This document shows positions 10,201-16,807 of a DNA stretch of 64,000 nucleotides, piece after piece; the first letter of the stretch is position 1; every line of letters starts with the position of its first letter. The notes beneath the pieces were generated by a model. The model was not told the origin of the DNA, ran no database searches, and saw nothing but the letters and a program-made list of their open reading frames with translations. A program made the position numbers and the translations under genes. The stretch lies in the IMG/VR virus record IMGVR_UViG_3300027771_000013, positions 1 through 64,000 of that record; one strand, given 5' to 3'. The DNA is from a virus.

Positions 10201-11134
10201 CAACAATAGTAGCGTCTGCAATAACAGCTGAATTAATATATACCGCACCATCGTCAACAATAAAAGGAACTATACTATTATCTGCTGAACCGCCAGGATG
10301 CGTTATAGCAAAACGATCTGCATTAACAATAAACGTAGATGTGGCAGTTGCATCATATGCTTCACTGTATAAACCAAAGCCTGCGACATTTCCGTCAACA
10401 TCAAGTTTAACTGAGTATTGAGCAGTTAGACCGTCTTCTCCCGCAACAGTATTTTGTAATACTTCTATAGAAGAAAATTGTCCGTTATAACTAGACTGAA
10501 GAGTGTTTACGCTTGTCGCTACAGCTTCATACTGCGCTGCTCTTGTAGTAGCTTCTGAAGCTATTACTGCCGTAACTGCAGCGTTTTCATCGCTAACGGC
10601 AGAAAGTAATGAAGCCGTAGCAATTTCATACGAAGATCGACGGTCAATTTCGTCAACTAAATCAGTTGCTGTTACAGTAATTTGATTAATAGTTGAATTA
10701 AGCGATGAAGATAACAAGCTGCTATTAATTTGCCCTGACAGCAACTGAATCATTTGAGTAGTAGTAGGAATAGTTGTTGCTACAGCAGGTCCAATTAGCT
10801 CGCCTCTTGTGCCAATAACTGAATGCACTTCTACCCAGTAATACCAAGTTTCTGGTAAATACGCTTCGGCCCCATTTTCTTCGGCTGCTGTTATTTGATC
10901 AAAATAAGTATTGCCAGTAACTACTGCTAGATTAGTTTTTAAAAGCTCATCATTAATAGCACTGCGATAAAGCACTGTGTACGCCACAGCTTCAGGATTA
11001 CTCGCTGAGTAATCCCATTCAATTCTAATACCTCCTAGTACAGGAGTAGCACTAATTCCTAGTGGATTGCTTGGATCTCCCGGTTGAATAACATTAGAGC
11101 TGTAACCTGACCCAGTACCACAATATAAAACCAT
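4226..11134 (-). CDS. Giant J-like tail tip / receptor-binding protein (2302 aa)
   Basis: A fibronectin type III-like domain (about residues 20-115, with IRIEWDY and WYYWVEVHS) leads into a segment like DUF1983 of lambda J-type tip proteins (about 145-375; FIVNADRFAIT, FIVDDGAVYINSAVI, then a helical NITEGKIANASITNAKI stretch). The rest is modular: collagen-like GxxG turns, at least four related modules of the form YFHxAYATS...ATYIGTYTD...DYSWxLIKG, two or three YTWIKYxDD...IGLAYNK...SLIQG modules, and two diverged lectin/SPRY-like domains (about 1450-1625 and 2040-2210). It ends in a short beta-rich domain. Its role in host recognition is inferred. J-like organisation is unusual for a short-tailed N4 relative. 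The gene heads the tail operon; its upstream region carries a hairpin on the other strand. Confidence 0.8.
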   Translation of the reverse strand: MVLYCGTGSGYSSNVIQPGDPSNPLGISATPVLGGIRIEWDYSASNPEAVAYTVLYRSAINDELLKTNLAVVTGNTYFDQITAAEENGAEAYLPETWYYWVEVHSVIGTRGELIGPAVATTIPTTTQMIQLLSGQINSSLLSSSLNSTINQITVTATDLVDEIDRRSSYEIATASLLSAVSDENAAVTAVIASEATTRAAQYEAVATSVNTLQSSYNGQFSSIEVLQNTVAGEDGLTAQYSVKLDVDGNVAGFGLYSEAYDATATSTFIVNADRFAITHPGGSADNSIVPFIVDDGAVYINSAVIADATIVAAMITDGNITEGKIANASITNAKIKDKISSTDWDDELKTGWQIDKAGVVQASGIGIYIPGYYNGDGVLVPPTPLIESGVLGDSIANTSQEWADISGTGLPEDSATRNAYRGLHNDALDYVLGDMVSFNDQIYICILVHLGTDTDTDPTGTNIPNTYWDIFSQRGAAGITITNTATTNGVTVVTFSDASEIIINDGTPGVAGSVKIAYASGTNGQDKSFTQGTLKFIKYVESTGAAVNDISDSVYAGGYVRFIGEDGDPAVNSGVVAVYSKDGSGVVGQTSFAHNDDQVWVSFVEWVDDVPALSDALVTAATFVRFVGTDGTVSNARSVSLTSPKQAITYAADGTTPVPSAAFTITATPVNVVGVAKYTFKVNGVSVQASSTSATYAYTPPNAHSDLPVIVTVELTEDNNAAILDTDTFTIFGLKPGVQGESGFSSAQWVDRAQGSRSATRDNISYDATENALVLKSDTDGSLAVVFPAFKVQENQTYKIRFSYKTVADIDGETGSGGLYLRMIQDNVALPSDKIYLETTQDASLPDVKGLSNNPGVPGYTQIIANASVIDSWTTVEYDYVVPAGAVVVSAQILNWSDLGTRPLLIKNLEITKEVESALTIVLANEAHAIPANDTGVVSSYANSGTEIRVYEGVNELDYDGVGSAKSHYTISAVPTGIALGSAITGSGANAALVSEHTNMTTDVASVTYTITGKRASGVAFSITKEQTLTKVRAGVEGTSVLLSATETANGVTTVTFNDGQSIIINDGADGVDAVDPSIFSWKGANFFQTNTNYAGGDKLTFTSAISGKCLIKVKARDAEGDIHVGLNSVDLGTMSGPDEVTQFYAFTATNLIAGANEISIWSSSNDGGVFYEVHVFSLPADGAMPELGVDYFAPTPGVNGTSVKLQYSVDGSSSWQDAFTVGDLYVRSGTKAGNAASYTYGAAAKFVPEKGIEYSDGNPGVSAYLHLAYGTSDAGANFNQSPAGATYIGSYTDDEITDSATAADYTWAKIRGDNGTSSSLIIAYAENVSGLNASFTPSVNLKFIKYYEYTGVAPTIGDDVFDSGFVKYIGDNGDTPTDSGVIAIYATSVAGDNASFSYVAGHEFVNFYEWSGSVPVSIPSALTYVKYVGSKGDTGDGGALGGQLDWQLDGMEVNDQGQLRKTFVENTPPTPPTPPAWDSQAYSTVGYQGACYMSFRSLTINKSIMVGLTTDPADGASYNKIDFVFYLRWDGNLSIFENGFWVMNPERAHLADIEDQRIWLENRSVNDIFTIAYDNSVVRYYMNETLLHTTITAPDQTLYVDSSQHSTGYAYTFDSVMFAPTGNVGVRGPDGNSLYTWIKYGDDASGTGLADLPTGKFWIGLAYNKSTANESTNAADYTWSLIQGPKGDPGTVVHGTSMYFHVAYATSATGDDFSTTSATDATYIGTYTDETEADASEDSESWNWSLIKGPEGPRGYRGFSVQGDSAYFHTAWATSADGSVNFNTSIFANATYLGTYADTTETDSTTYSDYSWVLVKGAQGDPVYTWIKYADDNVGTGLNDSPIGKPYIGLAYNKTTDAESNTPGDYTWSLIQGVKGDTGDIPTVADIGGGSYTITGQNGSITISDGGNAPIPTVLDNGNGTVTVNDGADNTVLISDGVTPEFNVDYFNGNDGSYISYVYKNVTIGSAAPNTPTGGAFNGTTETVPFGWADIAYFETGKITYRSETKYSVNFGNWSNSGWSTVTEFIIQGDQGDQGSDAGSIAWTTSSSDALGGVIVDDNGVITKSGTNGWNAQAYSDYSYEKGCYVKFKTKRIAGSYMLGLNADPSSNLSYEGIDHCWYINGEQGKIFENSSPLRSPVTNSQVFVTVAVDDTFAVAYKDNKIYYYHNDVLIHTTETVVNLVFFVDSSFYTVSSTAIVDNVVFDRTPPFIGQITPENKTTYIAKLTVDTLEIADNSIFVPQVITTIGQSEQRVRELNGNTVEWDIGTTASLDFSDAHESTSFAIQFTFDVFGKAYGYRSPGM
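6711..6737. repeat. Short tandem repeat encoding PPT repeats
   Basis: Three copies of the 9-nt unit GGAGGTGTA lie in tandem inside the giant tip gene. On the coding (minus) strand they encode a Pro-Pro-Thr repeat (PPTPPTPP) that forms a hinge just before the first lectin-like domain. Such a unit can change copy number by slippage without shifting the frame, altering linker length. Confidence 0.8.
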
Positions 11135-11206
11135 AACTCACTCACAAATTAAAATCATTTGGAGTGTTATACCTAAAGCAAAAATACTTTTCTTATCTTT
11201 TCTCAT

Positions 11207-11225
11207 GGGGCCTCCGGCCCCTTTT
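11207..11225 (+). terminator. Hairpin plus T-run in the divergent intergenic region
   Basis: A perfect 6-bp stem, GGGGCC-TCC-GGCCCC, followed by TTTT on the plus strand: the form of an intrinsic terminator. It sits in the 137-nt gap between the leftward tip gene and the first rightward gene, where no plus-strand gene ends, which is odd. On the minus strand the triloop is GGA, the loop of N4 early promoters, followed on the plus side by TTTTATGC; so a promoter role for rightward transcription is an alternative. No GGA start follows. Confidence 0.5.
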
Positions 11226-11271
11226 ATGCAAAATTATAAATACGATTACTAACTTACTTTTAAGGACTTTT

Positions 11272-11493
11272 ATGACCGCTCCTATTACCTCTGATGCTGC
11301 TAATTATGTATGGGCATCTCATGTTTATCTAGATCACCCATTGCCTTTAAACTTTCGAGATTGGAACCAAAGACAACTTGAAGATTACTGCCTGCACAAC
11401 AGCTGGCTGCGGTTTCATTTTACAAATGGCAAAGCAGCGTTTAACGCAATTGCTGAACTCGCTGCACTAAAAGTATCTCCCAACCCACAATAA
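11272..11493 (+). CDS. Small hypothetical protein ahead of the integration genes
   Basis: 73 residues from ATG 11272, chosen over an in-frame upstream ATG at 11164 because AAGGA lies 6 nt before it and the upstream stretch contains a strong hairpin. The sequence (FRDWNQRQLEDYCLHNSWLRFHF) is helical and aromatic, without a membrane segment or a clear helix-turn-helix. It is the first gene of the rightward excisionase-integrase unit, 31 nt before the next start. It may take part in control of integration, but nothing in it proves that. Confidence 0.6.
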   Translation: MTAPITSDAANYVWASHVYLDHPLPLNFRDWNQRQLEDYCLHNSWLRFHFTNGKAAFNAIAELAALKVSPNPQ

Positions 11494-11524
11494 GCCGTAT
11501 TATCTTGATTTTAAAGGAATTATT

Positions 11525-11839
11525 ATGCAACAAGAATGGATTAACTTAGCCAAATACCTTACCGACGGTGGTTACACAAAAAATCAATTTGAATTTTGGA
11601 AACGTCACCGTAAAAACCCTTTAGTACTTGGCAATCATTACGTATCAGGGTCTAATGGCAGTTCAGTTAACATAAGGAGCATGGATCAATGGTGGAGCGA
11701 AGGTGGCCCGTATGTATCGACAATAAACGTGGAAAGCCGCGCGTCAGAATCTACAAAGGTGGCGGTAAACTTGTCTTCAACAAAACGCTCGATGTCAACA
11801 TTAACACCAAAAGTGGTATCGCCGAAGCGATTAGGCTAA
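11525..11839 (+). CDS. Excisionase-like (Xis) DNA-binding protein
   Basis: 104 residues. The first ~60 have the form of a small winged-helix recombination directionality factor: EWINLAKYLTDGGYTKNQFEFW, a basic turn, LGNHYVSGSNGSSVNI as the wing, and MDQWW closing the domain, like DUF1233/Xis proteins. It starts after AAGGAATTATT. The last 50 residues overlap the integrase start by 151 nt in another frame and look like read-through sequence without a fold. Position just before the integrase agrees with a directionality factor that turns Int toward excision. Alternatively it may be the N-terminal domain of the integrase joined by a frameshift; an AAGGAG before the integrase start argues against that. 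Confidence 0.6.
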   Translation: MQQEWINLAKYLTDGGYTKNQFEFWKRHRKNPLVLGNHYVSGSNGSSVNIRSMDQWWSEGGPYVSTINVESRASESTKVAVNLSSTKRSMSTLTPKVVSPKRLG

Positions 11840-12843
11840 GAGACGAAGTTAAGCACCGACTTAAGTTTGGTATTGCACTAAGACAAGAAGAAGTTACTCA
11901 AGTGCATCTATTTCATATCGCTGCACAAGAGTACCTCGATGAACTAGGCGGCGCTTATTCCACCCATTTAGACTACGAAGGCATCATTAACGGCTGGTGG
12001 TTGCCTGTATTTGGTAAGTGCTTAACCGAAGAAATTACTACAAAGGAAATCAAAAAAGTATTAGATGCTCGGCAAGTTGCTGGTCGTAAAGTGTCCCGCA
12101 AACGTAAAAAGAACGCGTTAATTCCGTTGCGCGGAATATTTAATCATTTAGACATCAAACCAAACCCTGCTGATTTTCATCTCAAGAAAAGCGACGAAGA
12201 CCAGAAAAAGCCTGTGGAACGTTATTTACCCGAAGAGCGCAGTCGTTTGTTGTCTGCGCTTAAAGGTGAGCAGTTAGTTTACTTTGCAATACTCTTGGGT
12301 TGTGGACTTAGACCTGCTGGCGAGGTTTTAGCGCTGCAGTGGAAAGATTATAACGGTAAGCAATTGCACGTCAGCAAGACGATTACACGGCGTCGAATGA
12401 AGTATTCAACTAAAACTTACGTATCTCGTAAAGTTGCTGTGCCTACTTGGGTACAAGAAATACTCAACCAGCACCCTACTCGTTTTAAGAACAGTTATAT
12501 CTTCTTAAACAAGTTTGATAGTTTTTACTGTGATGCCGATAATTTCAATAAAGAGTGGAAGCTTGCGCATACGGCTACCGATACTGCGTATCGCGTACCG
12601 TATACGTGCCGCCATACACGGGCAGCAGAGTTATTGTCCATAGGAATTGCACCCGCAGAAGCGGCGAAACAATTAGGCCACTCATTGCAGATGTTTTTAG
12701 ACACGTATTCAGAATTTATTGACGAATATTGCTCAGAACAAGACCCTTTGAGGTTTGAAGGCATAGCGCCTCAAATTCAAAAACAGTCCCAAAACAGTCC
12801 CAAAACCGAAGTTGTTCCCATTGGGAATAAAAAAGGAATGTAA
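11689..12843 (+). CDS. int: Tyrosine recombinase (phage integrase)
   Basis: 384 residues. An arm-binding-like basic N-terminus (RGKPRVRIYKGG) and a SAM-like core-binding region (about 70-165) are followed by the catalytic domain. Catalytic residues seen: R208 in LLGCGLRPAGEVLAL, K242 in the beta-hairpin, Y305-x-x-R308 (Tyr in place of the usual first His of HxxR), H331 in LGHS, and the nucleophile Y340 in DTYSEF. It catalyses site-specific recombination between attP and attB. The ATG at 11689 has AAGGAG 9 nt upstream, inside the excisionase-like frame. A 23-nt tRNA 3'-end sequence lies 25 nt after the stop, the usual place for attP. Integrases are not part of textbook N4-like genomes. Confidence 0.93.
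   Translation: MVERRWPVCIDNKRGKPRVRIYKGGGKLVFNKTLDVNINTKSGIAEAIRLRDEVKHRLKFGIALRQEEVTQVHLFHIAAQEYLDELGGAYSTHLDYEGIINGWWLPVFGKCLTEEITTKEIKKVLDARQVAGRKVSRKRKKNALIPLRGIFNHLDIKPNPADFHLKKSDEDQKKPVERYLPEERSRLLSALKGEQLVYFAILLGCGLRPAGEVLALQWKDYNGKQLHVSKTITRRRMKYSTKTYVSRKVAVPTWVQEILNQHPTRFKNSYIFLNKFDSFYCDADNFNKEWKLAHTATDTAYRVPYTCRHTRAAELLSIGIAPAEAAKQLGHSLQMFLDTYSEFIDEYCSEQDPLRFEGIAPQIQKQSQNSPKTEVVPIGNKKGM
12781..12802. repeat. Tandem repeat at the integrase 3' end (possible arm site)
   Basis: Two perfect copies of the 11-nt unit AAACAGTCCCA end the integrase gene, 66 nt before the attP core. Integrase arm-type sites are short direct repeats flanking the core, so this pair is a candidate on one side; it also encodes the NSPK-like tail of the protein, so it could simply be coding sequence. 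Confidence 0.4.
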
Positions 12844-12867
12844 ATCAACGACTTAGCACTTGACAAA

Positions 12868-12890
12868 TGGCGGACCGGACGGGACTCGAA
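12868..12890 (-). other. attP core: 3' end of a tRNA gene
   Basis: Read on the minus strand this 23-nt stretch is exactly the last 23 nt of a tRNA: T-loop TTCGAGT (7), T-stem 3' half CCCGT (5), acceptor 3' half CCGGTCC (7), discriminator G, then CCA. The matching 5' halves are absent upstream, so it is not a tRNA gene but a copied end, as found in attP sites that restore the target tRNA after integration. It lies 25 nt after the integrase stop. The target would be a host tRNA starting GGACCGG; the isotype cannot be told from this part. Confidence 0.85.
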
Positions 12891-13114
12891 GCTGCTTTTA
12901 CCCTTTTCAGCACAGTACAACAAACCTTAAAAACCCATATATAACAACAGCATAGGCTTCCTGCCCTGTGCTGCAATTTGCTCATTCATTTTCCAATCGT
13001 CCCAGAAACAGTTCCAGAAATAACATTCTGGCCTGTAATTGTGGCCGCTCAAAATTCTTCCAGAAAACTTATTAGGCGCTTGATAGTGTCGCTAACCCAA
13101 AAAAAGGAACTCTT
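12891..13114. other. attP flank / leader without a gene
   Basis: No gene is seen. The stretch holds three direct copies of CCAGAAA (13002-13008, 13014-13020, 13060-13066; two of them within TTCCAGAAA) and an inverted TTCTGG at 13026-13031, plausible integrase or excisionase arm-type sites on this side of the core. It ends with a good ribosome binding site (AAAAAAGGAACTCTT) for the next gene. Confidence 0.45.
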
Positions 13115-13606
13115 ATGTTTAAAGATTTATCGCAGCTGTGCGAAAACAGCCCTAATTGCCTTAACCAAAAAACCCTAGAAACGCTTTATTGCGAACAATG
13201 TACTTATATAGATACCCCAATACAGCTGTGCGAAGAAGATTACCGCTCAGATGCTCGTTTTGAAAATTACGAATTCGCTGTAGAAACTCCCGTTTCTGAA
13301 GCACGCCCCGCACCTGAATTTCTCAAAGCAGCTGCTGGCCACATGGAAGATCGTGCAACTACGTACGACAACCCAGCTGGTGAACGTTCTATGGCTGCTG
13401 CAGTGGCTGCATTTAACGCAGTTACTGGCGATGGTGAAATGAACAGTGAAGAACGTGGTTGGATATTCATGACTTTATTAAAAGCTGTACGTACACAACA
13501 AGGGGGTTATCGAGAAGATAACTACGAAGACGGTGCTGCGTATTTTGCATTAAGTGGTGAAGCCGCTTCAGCTAATCGAGTTGCACCTACTTCTACTCTT
13601 TCTTAA
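13115..13606 (+). CDS. DUF6378-domain protein
   Basis: 163 residues. The C-terminal 100 residues match the DUF6378 pattern seen in many phages: AAGHMEDRATTYDNPAGERS, then SEERGWIFMTLLKAVRTQQG and NYEDGAAYFALSGEAA. The N-terminus has two Cys pairs (CENSPNC, CEQC) that could bind metal. The family's function is unknown to me; it often sits next to replication or nucleotide-metabolism genes. AAGGAA precedes the ATG, and the next gene follows after 8 nt, so it opens the replication operon. Cytoplasmic. Confidence 0.75.
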   Translation: MFKDLSQLCENSPNCLNQKTLETLYCEQCTYIDTPIQLCEEDYRSDARFENYEFAVETPVSEARPAPEFLKAAAGHMEDRATTYDNPAGERSMAAAVAAFNAVTGDGEMNSEERGWIFMTLLKAVRTQQGGYREDNYEDGAAYFALSGEAASANRVAPTSTLS

Positions 13607-13614
13607 GGATTCTT

Positions 13615-14577
13615 ATGACTGCTTATACAGGCACAACTAGTGTCCCTTTATCAGTGGCGGTATTCCTAGCTACTGATCATTACGATCACGACCCTAACAC
13701 TATCTCTGCTACTCGATTATTGAAATCAGTGCGGCAAACAGTGCTTTCGGCCAGAGTGCCAGAAGAAGAAGCTAATACTGACTTAATAAGCTTATTCAAG
13801 TCACGTATTGGAACTGCAATTCATGACGGTATTGAAAAAGCCTGGTTAGGTGACTATCAAAACGCTATGCGTCTTTTAGGGCACGCAGACAAAGTAATTC
13901 AACGCGTCAAAGTTAACCCAACTGAGGTAGGGCCTGACGATATACCCATTTACATGGAACAGCGGTACTACAAAACTTTTCAAGGCAAACGTTTATCTGG
14001 AAAAGTAGATTTTATCTGTAATGGCCGACTTGAAGATTTTAAATCAACAGGTACATACACATGGAATGCTGAGAATAAAGATAAAGACTATCAGCTACAA
14101 GGCAGTATTTATCGCTGGTTAGCTCCAGAGGTGATAACTGAAAATGTATTTGCTATTCAATTTTTGTTTACAGATTGGAAACCTGCATTTGCAGCAAATG
14201 ATCCTAAGTACCCTGCTAGTCCAGTAATGGAACGTCTAATTCCGCTTATGTCTCTTGAAGAAACTGAACGCTATGTAAGTGAAAAAATAGCGCTCATTAA
14301 TAAATTAGAGCATGCCGCTGATGAAGACATTCCATTGTGTACTGACCATGAATTATGGAGGCGTGCACCTGTATATAAATACTTTAAAAATCCTGCTAAG
14401 ACTAGTCGCAGTACTAAAAACTTTACTAGCTCAGCTGAAGCGTACATGCGCCTTCATGAAGACGGCAATGTAGGGATTGTTAAAGAGATACCTGGGAAAG
14501 TCATTGCGTGTAACTACTGCAGTGCATATCCAGTGTGCAAACAAAAAGATTCTTATTTAGCCAATGGCTCACTCTAA
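13615..14577 (+). CDS. RecB-like PD-(D/E)XK nuclease with Cys cluster
   Basis: 320 residues. The nuclease core reads GTAIHDGIEKAW (about residues 72-83), GKVDFICNGRLEDFKST (about 133-149; Asp, Asp and Lys of the PD-(D/E)XK site) and QLQGSIYRWL (QxxxY helix). One Cys in IPLCTDHELW and three in IACNYCSAYPVC near the C-terminus give a Cas4/AddB-like four-cysteine set that could hold an iron-sulfur cluster. It belongs to a RecB-family nuclease found in N4-like replication blocks (gp44-type), where an exonuclease acts in DNA replication or recombination. It is followed after 15 nt by the ATPase-primase gene. Confidence 0.85.
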   Translation: MTAYTGTTSVPLSVAVFLATDHYDHDPNTISATRLLKSVRQTVLSARVPEEEANTDLISLFKSRIGTAIHDGIEKAWLGDYQNAMRLLGHADKVIQRVKVNPTEVGPDDIPIYMEQRYYKTFQGKRLSGKVDFICNGRLEDFKSTGTYTWNAENKDKDYQLQGSIYRWLAPEVITENVFAIQFLFTDWKPAFAANDPKYPASPVMERLIPLMSLEETERYVSEKIALINKLEHAADEDIPLCTDHELWRRAPVYKYFKNPAKTSRSTKNFTSSAEAYMRLHEDGNVGIVKEIPGKVIACNYCSAYPVCKQKDSYLANGSL

Positions 14578-14592
14578 ATTAAGGAAGATTAA

Positions 14593-16746
14593 ATGAACAA
14601 CCGATTAAAGCCTGTATCAGAGATGGAATTTCATCCTATACAGGAAAAGTTAGTAAATATTCTTTGTGAAAAAACTCAGAATACCAACCCACTGTTTTTC
14701 CGAATCTCAGTGTCATATTACTTTGCAACTGTCGCTGCAATGATGCGAGCCAATGTAGCTACTTTAGATGGTGGTGATGTACCTATCAACATGTACACCG
14801 TAAACCTGTCTACTTCAGGCAGCGGAAAAGGTGTGTCTACTAACTTTATGGAAGAAAAGATTATTAACCAGTTTGAGCATAATTTTATGCAAACAACTAT
14901 GCCCTTAATAGCACAACAAAACTTACCTGTAATTGCCAATCAACGTGCCATTAAAAAAAGCACTGACCCTGACGATGAGCTTGCTCGTTTACAAAATGAG
15001 TATGTTGACATAGGTGATTTTGTTTACAGTTTTGACTCAGGCTCAGCACCTGCAATTAAAGCTGCTCGCCACAAATGCTTATTAGCAAGTGTAGGCTCAT
15101 TAAACTTACAGATTGATGAGATTGGCTCTAATCTAACTGGGAACGTAGATGCGCTTAACGCATTCTTAGAATTATTTGACGTTGGTAAAATCAAAGGGAA
15201 ATTAACTAAAAACAGTAGTGATAATAAACGAGTAGAAGAAATTAAAGGGGCTACACCAACTAACATGATGTTATTTGGTACTCCTAGTCGTCTACTTAAC
15301 GGTGGTAAAGCAGAAGATGAGTTTTACAGTATGCTGGACACAGGTTATTCACGCCGCTGTTTCTTTGGTTATGCCAGAGGACACACACGTAACAATAATA
15401 AAACGCCCGAAGAAATCCTTAAGCAACGTACAAACAATACTACTAGCGCTGATATAGAAGCTATTTCTGACGCTATAGGTAAATTAGCTGACCCAACATA
15501 TGTTAATAAATCTATAGCTGTTTCTGAACAAGTAACATTACTACTAATTGAATACCAATTAAATTGCGAGCGATTAGCAGACGAGTTACCTGAACATGAA
15601 GAGATGAAAAAAGCAGAGCTATCTCACCGTTGGTGGAAAGCATTAAAACTTGCTGGAGCTTACGCATTTATTGATGATGCAATTGAATTAACTGAAGATC
15701 ACATTTATTACGCAATAAAACTAGCCGAAGAATCAGGTACAGCGTTTGGAAATCTACTTACCCGTGATAGACCTTACGTTAAATTAGCTAAGTATATTGC
15801 TAATGTGAACAGAAGCATTACTCAAGCTGACTTAGTCGAAGACTTGCCTTTTTACCGTGGAGCAGCATCTCAAAAAACAGAGATGATGCAATTAGCTATT
15901 GCTTACGGGTATCAAAACAATATTTTGATTAAGAAATCTTTTGTAGATGGTATTGAGTTTTTACGTGGAGAGTCTCTCACTGCAACGAACTTAGAGGAAA
16001 TGCGAGTAAGTTACAGTTCTGATATTGCCAAGGGCTATAAAAATGAAACTGCTCCTTTTGATCAGTTACATTTACTAACTCAAAGTGCAGGAATGCACTG
16101 GGTAAATCATCATTTAGTTAATGGACACCGAAAAGAAGAAAACGTATTAACTGGTTTTAATATGATAGTTATTGACGTAGATAAAGGCGTAAATTTATCT
16201 ACTGCTCAAATGCTATTAAAAGATTATAAAGCGTTGTTTTACACAACAAAGCGACATACAGAAGCAGAACATCGTTTTCGTATTGTTATGCCTATTAATT
16301 ATGAATTAAAACTAGATGCAAAAGAATACAAAGAATTTATGAGCAATTTGTTTCAATGGCTTCCTTTTGAAGTTGACGAAGCAACTAATCAACGTGCTAG
16401 AAAATGGCTGTCAAATAATGGTCCTTATTATTATCAAGATGGCGATGTTTTAGACATCTTACCGTTCATACCTAAAACCAGTAAAAATGAAAAGCTTAAA
16501 GAGAAATTTAAAGATCAAAAATCTTTAGACAACCTTGAACGCTGGGTCATTAACAACACTGGTGATGGCAATCGCAATAATCAATTACTGCGATACGCCT
16601 ATGTATTAGTAGACGCAGGCTACGACTTTGAAGGAATACGTCAACGTGTCACTTCACTAAACGACAAGCTCGTAGACAAACTAGATGAAGCTGAAATATT
16701 AGGCACCATTATGGTTACTGTAGGCAAAAAACTCTCTTCTATCTAA
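14593..16746 (+). CDS. ATPase-primase fusion (N4 gp43-like replication protein)
   Basis: 717 residues in two parts. The N-terminal half is a DUF3987-like ATPase: Walker A STSGSGKGVST (73-83), Walker B near LQIDEIGSNL, and FGTPSRLLNGG. The C-terminal half is an archaeo-eukaryotic-type primase: MIVIDVDKG (D528 and D530 as metal ligands), TTKRHTEAEHRFRIVMP as the His-containing motif, DEATNQRARKWLS, then a PriCT-like helical end (TGDGNRNNQLLRYAYVLVDAG). The protein likely unwinds or remodels DNA and makes primers for the phage polymerase. It is the N4 gp43-type essential replication gene by length and position. A terminator follows 11 nt after the stop. Confidence 0.8.
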   Translation: MNNRLKPVSEMEFHPIQEKLVNILCEKTQNTNPLFFRISVSYYFATVAAMMRANVATLDGGDVPINMYTVNLSTSGSGKGVSTNFMEEKIINQFEHNFMQTTMPLIAQQNLPVIANQRAIKKSTDPDDELARLQNEYVDIGDFVYSFDSGSAPAIKAARHKCLLASVGSLNLQIDEIGSNLTGNVDALNAFLELFDVGKIKGKLTKNSSDNKRVEEIKGATPTNMMLFGTPSRLLNGGKAEDEFYSMLDTGYSRRCFFGYARGHTRNNNKTPEEILKQRTNNTTSADIEAISDAIGKLADPTYVNKSIAVSEQVTLLLIEYQLNCERLADELPEHEEMKKAELSHRWWKALKLAGAYAFIDDAIELTEDHIYYAIKLAEESGTAFGNLLTRDRPYVKLAKYIANVNRSITQADLVEDLPFYRGAASQKTEMMQLAIAYGYQNNILIKKSFVDGIEFLRGESLTATNLEEMRVSYSSDIAKGYKNETAPFDQLHLLTQSAGMHWVNHHLVNGHRKEENVLTGFNMIVIDVDKGVNLSTAQMLLKDYKALFYTTKRHTEAEHRFRIVMPINYELKLDAKEYKEFMSNLFQWLPFEVDEATNQRARKWLSNNGPYYYQDGDVLDILPFIPKTSKNEKLKEKFKDQKSLDNLERWVINNTGDGNRNNQLLRYAYVLVDAGYDFEGIRQRVTSLNDKLVDKLDEAEILGTIMVTVGKKLSSI

Positions 16747-16757
16747 ATCACATCTGT

Positions 16758-16778
16758 GGGGACTCCGTCCCCTTTTTT
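16758..16778 (+). terminator. Intrinsic terminator after the ATPase-primase gene
   Basis: GGGGAC-TCC-GTCCCC, a 6-bp GC-rich stem with a triloop, followed directly by TTTTTT, 11 nt after a plus-strand stop codon. A good intrinsic terminator. Like the hairpin near 11.2 kb, its loop is GGA on the minus strand, so a promoter role has to be excluded, but the T-run and position favour termination. Confidence 0.75.
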
Positions 16779-16807
16779 GCAAAACTATTCAATTAATTGG
16801 AGACATC

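Noticed and set aside
12868-12890. A complete tRNA gene
   Set aside because: Only the 3' 23 nt are present; the acceptor 5' half, D-arm and anticodon arm are missing, so it is an attachment core.
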